Origin: Naegleria lovaniensis | Taxonomy: Eukaryota; Heterolobosea; Eutetramitea; Acrasida; Naegleriidae | Reading direction: 5' to 3' | DNA length: 26,783 nucleotides | Assembly: GCF_003324165.1 (NCBI RefSeq) | Contig: NW_025407842.1 | Coordinates: forward strand, 1 to 26,783 | Shown here: positions 1 to 8,377 of the stretch, piece by piece | How the letters are laid out: the number at the start of each line of letters is the position of its first letter | Numbering within the stretch: position 1 is the stretch's first letter | The notes under the pieces: model-generated | Told to the model about the DNA's origin: nothing | Seen by the model: the letters and a program-made list of their open reading frames with translations, nothing else | Databases searched by the model: none | Translations under genes and position numbers: made by a program

Positions 1-390
1 TCATTTTTATTGTGTTGCAGCAATAAAAGCTCTTTCAACAATTTCTTTTTGGATCTCACATCTTCGAATAATATTCCACTAACCTCCAGAATACAGAGTA
101 AAAGACAGTAAATATCAAAAGGATTGCTACGAGAGAATACTTTATGGAGACAAGAAAAGTTCTAAACATTGAATTGTGTAATTATTTTGAAGTGTGTTAT
201 TGGTTCTGTTTATTGTGAAGGCGAATATTTCTTTGTTCACAGTGTAGTTGATTTGCTTTGTTCTCAAAAGAACTTGGAGAAATTGTTCATGTGAATTGTC
301 CAATTGTTATCGAGCATTAATGGTATTGTTGAAGTTTACATCTAACTGATCATATCCTTGTGCTTTTTGACACACATGAGAGTGAGAGAC
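1..390. other. Intergenic stretch 3' of the cyclase gene
   Basis: Apart from the possible short exon at 169-84, I see no supported gene here. The stretch is AT-rich and has several stops in every frame on both strands. It should hold the 3' untranslated region of the cyclase gene and the upstream region of whatever lies to the left. Confidence 0.5.
84..169 (-). CDS. Possible 5' exon of a membrane or secreted protein, cut by the window edge
   Basis: An ATG at 169 opens a short frame that begins MFRTFLVSIKYSLVAILLIF and continues with more hydrophobic residues. This would suit a signal peptide or type II membrane anchor. The frame reaches a GTTAGT donor-like site at 83-78 and then runs into a stop at the ATGTGA in 60-55 if it is not spliced. 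The position, 222 nt past the stop of the upstream minus-strand cyclase gene, suits the start of the next gene in the same head-to-tail series. The acceptor and the rest of the gene would lie at or beyond the left edge. No family can be named, and the call rests only on hydrophobicity and a weak donor. Confidence 0.25.
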
Positions 391-2724
391 TCACTGGTTG
401 ATATTAAAAATTTCAAAAAGTCTTCTTGGAGTTCTGGGAGATGGGAGTGGTTTTCTCGATCCCAATTGTGGACTTGTAATACCTGATAGAGAATAATTCA
501 TCAAAAAATTTGAGACAAAACGTAAAACTGCAGTATTTGGATTCGTTATCCATCTGTTTCTCTCAATTTCATGTGGAAATAAAAGAATACGTTGAAGTAG
601 AATAGATTTCTCATCTTCACTCATTTTGGTGGGATCAGCGAGACATTGTGTCAAAGCTTCAAAGAGCTCATATTTTTCTCTTTCAGAAGGATCAATCACT
701 GCTACTGGAATCGTTCGTCCAATAAGAGACGGAGGTCGTTGTTGTGTCATTTCGAATTGTTCAATGTAGGCATAGCGAAGATTAGACATATCTTTCACCC
801 AGTAAATCGTGTGTTTCCCTTCAAGGCCTTTCAATTCTCGTTCTCCAACATTTTCAAATGTAATTTCTCCTTTCAAAATGGATTGTTTAAAGCCTGATGT
901 ATTGTAGCTTTCTAAATAGGACATGGAGGGTCTTCTTGTGATTGCTGGTTTAACCTCATGATATGTCATATTCCTAATGCTTTGAAATGTCTCAGCACTA
1001 ATATAAACTCGTCCACCACTTGACACTTTTTCAACACGACTTGCCTTATTGACAGTCGTTCCAAAGTAGTCGAATCGTCGTGTTGTGGAATCGAATTGTG
1101 CGTCAATATCATTCCCAAAATGCATTCCCATTTTCACACGAGGCCCTTTGTAAATAATTTGCTCATTCCAAACCACTTGCTGCATGTCAGGAAATGCCAT
1201 CATGTCATTGGTCCACTCACATTCAACAAGTTCTCTCTGAATAGCCATGCAACAAGCCACAGCATCAACTGGGCATTGAAAAGCTATCATGAAACAATCC
1301 AAATGTGTTTTCACTTCATACCCCTTGTGTTTTTTAATGTTCATTCGAACCACTCTGTTGTGAATACTCATCACTTTTTTCATCATGTCTGATGCAAGGG
1401 TCCACAGTAAGGACGCATTTTGAATATGTGTAAAAACAATACAAATAGGAGGATTTTTAGGAGCCATTCGATTCTCTTCCTTAATAATCGAACGCTTTCG
1501 ATACAGGTATCCAAGAATGGCAGCAATGATCAACATAAATATTAATCCCACCAAAACAGCTAAATGTGCCATTCCAACAATAAATCCAACATTTTGAGTT
1601 ATGGGAACTGGAGGACCTTCAAACCAACTCTGAATCAATAGAGTATTGTTTGGATCCCGTAACCATTTACATGATGCATCTCGTACAGTCATATTCTTAT
1701 AATAAATATCTCCCAAAATTTGAATTTGATCTTGACTTTGATAATGAAAATTTTTCAGAAAAAGTTGAACTTGAGGAGAGAGTCGATTCACAGCTTCACT
1801 TTGCAATTTGTTTAACGATGTAGGAGGATAGTCACAATCTACGAGACCTCTCTTTATATTCTCTGGTTTTCTGCAATCTTCTGTGAATAAAGGTAAATAT
1901 ACTCGTTGAGGTGGATGTGGCTTGCTAAATATTTGATGAGGTGTCCAGAAATAGGCAACTAGAGGTGTTTTTGTTCGTTCTGCATTTTCAAGACTATTCA
2001 CAATATACTTTTCAGAATCCTCGTCTGAAATTTGTAACTGTGTGACATTAAGGTTCAATTTTAAATTTTGAATAATCTGAGTGTTGAATGAGAGAACTTG
2101 AGGAACGACGTTAATGAACGGTATGAGAGGAGTGGTTCGAAAATAGCGATAGGAACGAACAAAGTCGTCCATTTCATTGTTATTTCCAGTTTGGGTCATG
2201 AAATATGGAATGTACCATCCTACTCTACCTATTGGTCCTAATTCACCTAAATCAGTAATGTATTTTCCATTTTGTACATATTTTCTTTGTGAAGATGATA
2301 GTGTTGACCATGATAAGATTTACAAAAGAGCTGGATACACCTACCTATAATCTGATACTCGATTGGATTTCCAAAATTCCAACATGACGATTGGAATTTC
2401 ATTACCTTTCTGGTTAATTAATTCTAATCCTCCCGTAACAGTGGTGTTGAGAATGTTCACACATATGCCAAGCTTTTCTTCAAGCAGAATTTTCGCTACC
2501 CTATTGTTCACCCGTGAGGACTCCCAAGGATTCTCTATCAAGGTCAACCCATTATTCACACACTCAGACTTGGAATACAACGTTTCACTATATTTTGTAA
2601 TCATGACAGACGAATCCAAACATGGTTTGTATCCATCGTTAGGAGCTGGTGTTTGTTGATCTTCGTAGGCACTGCAGGAGCTTGAAGCAAGGCACATTAT
2701 AGACCAGAGAAGCACCAGTCGCAT
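391..2724 (-). CDS. Receptor-type nucleotide cyclase with OpuAC (betaine/choline-type) ectodomain
   Basis: Two exons, 2724-2345 and 2284-391, joined across a 60-nt intron (donor GTAGGT at 2344, acceptor AAAG at 2285), give 757 aa. The ATG at 2724 is chosen because a signal peptide (MRLVLLWSIMCLASSSCSA) starts there; an upstream in-frame ATG lies at 2808. Residues about 35-350 match the OpuAC periplasmic betaine/choline-binding fold. Its marks are LLEEKLG, LEFWKS, LGPIGRVGWYIPYF across the junction, YFWTPHQIF, DCDYPPTSL and FLKNFHYQSQDQI. One membrane helix follows at about 360-386, then a class III cyclase domain. There the purine-selecting Lys452 and Asp532 (DYFG) and the transition-state Asn539 and Arg543 are present. 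The first metal Asp is His413 (FTHIQ) and the second, Asp456, is kept. K/D suggests ATP as substrate, but the catalytic state is uncertain. It should sit in the plasma membrane and couple an outside ligand to cyclic nucleotide signalling. Confidence 0.88.
2285..2344 (-). other. Intron inside the OpuAC domain of the receptor cyclase
   Basis: Without splicing, the signal-peptide exon stops at TAG (2343-2341), directly after the SNRVSDYR stretch. Removing 60 nt from GTAGGT to CACAAAG restores SDYR-KYVQNGKYITDLGEL, a continuous OpuAC match. This shows that the two halves are one gene. Confidence 0.85.
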
Positions 2725-2942
2725 AATAATGCTACATGTGTGTGTGGATACGAAAATTTCTTTTCGGAAGGGAGGCTTGATGCTGGTCGTGGCCACGTGT
2801 GTGGCCATTTTTTATCACACGGTGGTCTGACCATCCATAGGAATGTGTTTCATTTCAAATATGGAAAAATGTTTTTGTCTATTTCCTTAAAAAACAAAAT
2901 TCCATTTTGGTATGAACTTTTGTGAACATGAAACATGTTGTA

Positions 2943-5291
2943 TCACTCCTTTCCTGGCCAAAACGTGCACTTGGATCTAAAATCTGGAAGGCAGCAATAA
3001 ATCTTGGCTCCATAATATGCATCAAACGTATTTCCAACGACTATACTACATGATTGAGGCAGTTCCAATTTATCTTTAAGAGCAACAGATAAAAGACTTG
3101 TATATTCTTCTTTCCAATTTCCTGTAACGATAATATTTTCCAACAATTGTTTTCTGGTGTGAATATCTTTTCCAGAAATGAAAGATGTAATCGATGATGG
3201 AATAAAGCTATGTTCTGACACGAAAAGTCTCTTGACAAGTCTCTCAAGTGTGATTTCATCCGTGACCATTTGTAAGAATTTTGTGTCAGCTCTATTCAGG
3301 AAATTATCAATGACAGCCGACACTGAAATACCACAATCATCCCATTCAATGACAATGCAAGTTGGTAATTGGTGTGCCATAGCCACAAGTAAATGACGTG
3401 GGGCCATACAAGCAGCAGGAATTCTCATTTCCATCTATGAATTAATTGTGAAAAGAATCTTTCCATACATTCAGGTCCACTTACCATCATGCTTAACACT
3501 TGGCGATAGGTTTCTTCATCTTTCATCCATTGTGGAGGAAGAGAACATAATAATGGATGTCGTTCATGACACAAGCTCAAGTCCTTGTATATCAAAGAGA
3601 CAAAAAATTGTAGTGCCTTAATGTCTTTAAGCGTTCCAGATGTGTGGAGACAAGGGCAAGGTCTTAAACTTTGCTTGCTTCCCAATACACATCGATGTAA
3701 CCCGAAAAAGCTATAGCTGTTCATGAGTGAAATAAAATTGCAATAAATGGAATCTTTCAAAGATAAATATTAGAAATACCTACTGTCCTCCAATACGGTA
3801 TGAAACCATGGACTCTACCGTTTTTTCATTTTCAGAGTTAAACAAGCCGTACATGGTCTTTTTTGTACGCATATCAATACAAACGGTCACAAATTCTTTT
3901 TCAAAATATCTTCGAGTGATTGTTGTAAAATACCAATCTTCTAGGTCATCTCTATGCTGTTGTTGCTTTAAATATCCAAATGTTTTGTCGTCACTCCAAT
4001 TTCTTCTATAAATTTTCTGCCATAATTGAGGACTTCTTCCAAGTGCATTGAAATATTTGTTCAGTGTTAAAATCTTTTTACACATATCCTTATCACTCAA
4101 GAAGGAGAAAACATGCAGCAGCATTTCTTCAGGCAGTTCTGTCAATTCATTTTCGATATAGTCCAACACGTTTGGTTTCTTGTACGAAGAAGACTTGTAA
4201 TGAAAATATGATTTGTTAAGCAAGTGGTCCATACTTCTACCGCTTTTCATGAGTAAATCCTGTGCAGATATATAGAGCTTTGTGGCTTCTCCAACTTGTC
4301 CTCTTTTTTCTAACGCATCGCTTTCATTTAACATGGCAGCAATTTTCTGATAGAGAGTACTTTTCTCAAAACCTTCATCTCTTGGAACAGTCTTTGAATC
4401 CACCCGTTTGAACATGATTTCTGTTCTCAAAATGAGCTTGGTTCCTTTTGTGACAACCATTCCTTCGTGAAACAAGTCATGATTAAATAAAGCACACATT
4501 CCCAAACTTGGTTTCAACGTGTACAATAGGTGAAAATGTTTTTGTGCTTCACTTGTTGATGGGCTTGTTGGTTGAGCACTTTCAATTTCTTGACAGGATG
4601 GAGGTATTCCCATTTTAGCTCGCTTCTTTTCCATTTCTCGATTTCTTCGACTTGTCGTTTTTACTTTGACGACAGTAAGGTCTTGCTGTTCCTTTTGTTG
4701 TGCAACACGAAGGTCATCATCATTGAATGGTTTCATGAATCGTGTTTCGCCTCCCTCAAAATCATCATTCAAATAGATCAATAAAGTATAAATACTTCTC
4801 TCATGATCATTTCGCACAAATTGCCCATCAATATGTGGTCTGAAATAATTGCCCTCCACGTATTTGCTAAACCTGAGGCATTCATTCACACCACATGCTA
4901 CCCATCTACCAGCAGAATCTAAACCAAAAGGATGAACATTTCGACTTAAATCTTCACAATTCAAATTCTCCTCAAATAGTTTCCATAATCGGTTGGCAAT
5001 GGCCTTGTCCTTGAAAATCACTCGCTCCGAATTTCGATATGATTGTGGATATTCTGCTGCAACAGATTCAAATTGTTGTTTCTTGGCACATTGATCCAAT
5101 AAATCAGAACATTCTTCGGAAGAAAGAAAATTTGGAATGACCAAGAGACGATCCGTGCATGGGATGGTGTTGTTTTGTGAGGATTCACTAACAGAATAAT
5201 CATCCAAATTCCAAGTAATTTTCTGTTGTGAAAGAATGGGAAGGCCTGGTTCAAGGATGGAAAAGGGAGGTGTGACTGTTGTTTGTGACAT
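2943..5291 (-). CDS. Fusion protein: 2OG-Fe(II) dioxygenase (P4H-like), F-box, actin-related domain
   Basis: Three exons, 5291-3784, 3716-3485 and 3434-2943, keep one frame and give 743 aa. The start is the first ATG (MSQTTV). Residues about 45-300 are a prolyl-4-hydroxylase-like 2OG-Fe(II) domain: iron ligands His153, Asp155 (HIDG) and His275 (LFHEG), and 2-oxoglutarate-binding Lys285 (GTKLILRTE). A charged insert of about 60 residues sits between its strands. A helical hairpin (about 310-360) precedes an F-box at about 383-426 (LTELPEEMLLHVFSFL). The remainder is actin-like: a phosphate-1-type strand VCIDMRTKKTMYGLF (Asp473), then TCIVIEWDDCGISVSAVID, then TRKQLLENIIVTG near the end. F-box plus actin-related domain recalls plant ARP8; the dioxygenase in front is what makes it unusual. 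It could be a substrate receptor of an SCF ubiquitin ligase that also hydroxylates. Two separate genes are possible but less likely. Confidence 0.78.
3717..3783 (-). other. Intron joining the F-box part to the actin-related part
   Basis: The upstream frame ends in TAG at 3782-3780, but the donor GTAGGT overlaps that stop (intron from 3783). The acceptor ATGAACAG ends at 3717 and restores the frame (CA + C gives His). A second in-frame acceptor, CTATAG, ends 6 nt later at 3711, so two protein forms differing by two residues are possible. The actin-type first strand lies before this intron and the rest of the actin fold after it. A further 50-nt intron (3435-3484, GTAAGT...CATAG, phase 0) splits the actin-related part. 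Confidence 0.75.
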
Positions 5292-5351
5292 TTTTTTATT
5301 TGGTAGCTTTTCGAAATTGAGCCTCTGGAATGTGTTCCATTGCAGCAAGAT

Positions 5352-6398
5352 TCAAGCGTCATTCCCAACTTTTTCATCTTTAAAAGCAAAAACAGCTTGC
5401 AGTGCCAAATGATCAGATCCATACTTGGAATTTGGAAGATGAGATGTGGTCATGATGTAAGGAACATCGTTAGGTTCACAGACTTCCATCACCTTTTCAA
5501 CATTAAGGAAATTTGAGCTGAAAAAAATATAATCCGTCACTAGGGCATTATTTTTGGTTTTCAATGTGAAAGATGGTTCTTCTCCATCAATTTCCATGTA
5601 TGCACTTTTAAGTTTGAAAGCATGTTTTGTATCAATGGCCGTCGCTTCAACACCATTTTCCTTGACATGAGCATGCAAGTAACCATCCACAACAAGATTA
5701 TACGTAGCTGAATGAGGCTCTGCATTAAAGTCTCCACATAATACGAGTGCATGTTCCTGACCTTTTTGATAACTTTTCAAATGCTTAAAAAGTGACCGTA
5801 ATTGATTAACTCTCACTTGAGGCTGTAACGGATCTCCCAACAAATGACATGATGCAACATAAATAAGTTTTCCATTTTCCTTTAGCTTTAACACAAGAAT
5901 AATTACTGAACTTCTTTCATGTACTTGAACGAGTTCAAATTTTTCTTCTCTATACAAACATCCCACGCCCACTGGGAAATCTCCAAGCTTTTGCTGCACC
6001 ATTCCGTTGTATCCCATTAATTTCAATGGATTTAAAATATCATTTTCAAATAGTGAAATTTCAACTTCCTGCAAACAAATCACATCAGGACGGTGCATTG
6101 AAAAGTCTCTCATAAATTTTTTAACCCTTCCACTCCATTCATAATTTTCTGAATGGGGTGCTTCTACAAAACCGTATCGATCTAAATCAGTCCAATAGGA
6201 AGCAAGTAAATTTTGAGAATAAATGCTGAACGACGGTGAAAGTAGCACATTTTGTAATTCATTTGAAGGATGATTCATCGTTGAATTATTTGCCACATCA
6301 TTGTTGATAAATCGTGAAATAATCTTCCCTTTCCGATCTTTGGTATGGACGGAATGAAATTTGTGTGATGGCATTTTTTTGGGTTGTTGTTTGACCAT
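5352..6398 (-). CDS. Endonuclease/exonuclease/phosphatase family enzyme, CCR4/nocturnin-like
   Basis: This is a single-exon protein of 348 aa. It has the full catalytic set of the metal-dependent EEP fold: Asn63 (SQNLL), the Mg-binding Glu111 (ICLQEVE), His185 (SCHLLGDP), Asp223 and Asn225 (CGDFNAEP), Asp289 (TDYIFF), and Asp329-His330 (GSDH) near the end. The spacing and the RPDVICLQEVE block resemble the CCR4/nocturnin/Angel/PDE12 branch, which removes poly(A) or 2'-5' linked nucleotides from RNA, more than the AP endonuclease or sphingomyelinase branches. The first about 55 residues are basic, Asn-rich and not part of the fold. There is no leucine-rich repeat region as in yeast CCR4. The gene ends 60 nt before the ATG of the dioxygenase fusion. 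The exact substrate cannot be read from sequence. Confidence 0.88.
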   Translation of the reverse strand: MVKQQPKKMPSHKFHSVHTKDRKGKIISRFINNDVANNSTMNHPSNELQNVLLSPSFSIYSQNLLASYWTDLDRYGFVEAPHSENYEWSGRVKKFMRDFSMHRPDVICLQEVEISLFENDILNPLKLMGYNGMVQQKLGDFPVGVGCLYREEKFELVQVHERSSVIILVLKLKENGKLIYVASCHLLGDPLQPQVRVNQLRSLFKHLKSYQKGQEHALVLCGDFNAEPHSATYNLVVDGYLHAHVKENGVEATAIDTKHAFKLKSAYMEIDGEEPSFTLKTKNNALVTDYIFFSSNFLNVEKVMEVCEPNDVPYIMTTSHLPNSKYGSDHLALQAVFAFKDEKVGNDA

Positions 6399-6479
6399 CG
6401 AGCTCGATTCAATTTGGATCTTGACTTCATAGTTACAGTTTCACTTTCAGAATAGCACTTCAAATTCAAGGTTCACATG

Positions 6480-8339
6480 TTAAGAAAGAAAATATCTATT
6501 GAGACCCTTTATTAAGTTTCGTGAAGGTGATGCATCATGAACAAACGATTGAATGAACATGAGCTTCTTCTTAATAAATTGTTTGTCAATGTTAGTGAAA
6601 TTACGCATTGTTTCTTCTCGAGATGTCTTGTCATGAATAAACTCATCTAACGAAGTAAATAGTGATGAAACTCATAATATCACGCCCAATTGTGCATCAC
6701 AAAAAGACTTACAATTTTCAGTGAACATGCTACACAAAATAGCAATGACGATTGCAATTTCTTCGTTTTTACCTGTTCTTCCTAAAATGTACAACTCCTT
6801 TCCTGATGCTAATTGAGTTTCAGAATATTGTAGGACACTTGCCAATTCATCTTCAAGACCTCTCTTATTTTTCTTGTTATCCATTATTGAAAACGCTTTT
6901 CCACATGAAAATTCTTGAGTGTAATCATGACAGCAAATAAATCTAGAAGTTTCTTTCAAGTGAGATTCGAAGTATGTATTTAACATCTCAATTTTCTCAA
7001 CTACATGTGTTGGCATGAAATGAGTATGTCATGAAACTGAAATTTGAAACATGTCCAATCCTTAAATTGGTACTTACAATTTGAAAAATGTCCAATACTT
7101 AAAGGGCAAGAGTTCAATTTTGTGCTTGGTAGTATTGGATTAAGGGAAGCTTCGTCATCACCATGTTTTGAAATGTGTAACAGAGAGATGGATGAAGAAT
7201 CATATAAATGCTGCATGTTAGAAACGGAAGATTGTTTTCTATGGTTCGCAAGAATTTCTCGAATCACTTGCTCACACTCTTCCCCGTTGTGAACCGTGGG
7301 TGACAGTATTGCATCTTTAAATTCCCAAAATAGTTGAGGTGTTAATCCCAAAGACCAAGTTTCATGATCATCACCTAGATTTTGAGTAGTATTAATTTTG
7401 AGTCCAAAGTTGCCATCAACAGTTATGGAGCGATTCATAAACTAATATATTTTGATGGTCTTGAAACCTACCTGCCCCTTGAATATACTCCCAACTTGTT
7501 GTTTTAATTGGATGATCCGGATCACTAACACTAACTAAAAACACAGGAATGAAATCAAGTTCGTCCGTACTAAATGATGAATCCACAAAATCGAGATCTG
7601 TTCTCCTTGAAATCCACACACATTGAAGAGGTTTTTCATACAATTTCACAAATTCCGTAAAATCAATTCCACTCTTCAACAATGTGTCAATCCATTCAGG
7701 CATTCGTTCTTCGATTTGAACTCTTTCGGTATCGTGAACCCATGTGGGTAATTTTAATTCTGAGCTCATACTTCCATACTTGAGTAGTTGTAATACTCGA
7801 TTCATCACACAGCACCATATTGGAACAGTTTTAGAGAAGCTGTCCGGAAATAATTTTCCTTTTCTTGTAGAGTCCACAATCATGATACAGTGAGAAGTGA
7901 GCGCTGTTTTAAGAACGTGTAAATTAAGTCGGCTCAGTGAAAAGGACCAATGATAGGTATGTCCATCTGTTGATTTAAAGTAACATGTTGAATCGAAATT
8001 AGCATGATACCATAACCCACAGCGCAGATTTGCGTATTTTGGAACAGTAGGATATAACCTAATGCAAACAAGTATATAAAATCAATTTTCAAATATTCAA
8101 TACCATTTTCAATTTTAATATTTGCAGTGTTAAACAATTCTTACCGAAACACTGTCTCCACAAATTCCGAATCCTCCGTTATTGATTTCAGACGTGCATA
8201 AATATTTTGAGTGTTTTGTTTCAATTTGCGGCTACATGTCGAAATGATAAAACTGCATATCAACAAAATTTCGCACTCACCTCAGCCTATAAATACTTTT
8301 ATCATCAACCATAGGTGATGATGACGGAAATTGTAACAT
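6480..8339 (-). CDS. RIT1: Initiator tRNA 2'-O-ribosyl-phosphate transferase (Rit1-like)
   Basis: Six exons, 8339-8281, 8231-8145, 8058-7472, 7374-7078, 7000-6713 and 6670-6480, splice in frame to 502 aa, close to the fungal enzyme in length. The hallmark blocks of the Init_tRNA_PT family are all present in order: ANLRCGLWY, TCYFKSTDGH, a block from IVDSTRKGKLFPDSFSK to VPIWC, then WEYIQGAGDDHETWSLGLTP, whose GAG-DDHE part is made by splicing. The C-terminal phosphatase-like part is seen in LYILGRTGKNEEIAIVIAIL and the terminal SPSRNLIKGLNRYF. Yeast Rit1 adds a 5-phosphoribosyl group to A64 of initiator tRNA and so keeps it out of elongation; the same job is inferred here. The start ATG at 8339 lies only 38 nt after the previous gene's stop. 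A second in-frame ATG nine codons on is possible. Confidence 0.92.
6671..6712 (-). other. 42-nt intron, among the shortest in the window
   Basis: The donor GTAAGT (6712-6707) and the acceptor ATTATGAG (ending 6671) remove 42 nt. This joins MFTEN to FSSLFTSLDEF in the RIT1-like gene and keeps the frame through to the conserved C-terminal SPSRNLI block. Confidence 0.75.
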
Positions 8340-8377
8340 TGTGTTATGACTTATTTTTTTTATTGTAAAATTTTGTT

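Noticed and set aside
2345-2808. A separate small secreted protein upstream of the cyclase
   Set aside because: It ends at a stop overlapping a GTAGGT donor, and its sequence is the N-terminal third of the OpuAC domain continued in the next exon.
3425-3724. A separate actin-related gene starting at ATG 3724
   Set aside because: It would lack the first strand and phosphate-1 loop of the actin fold, which is found in the upstream exon in the right phase.
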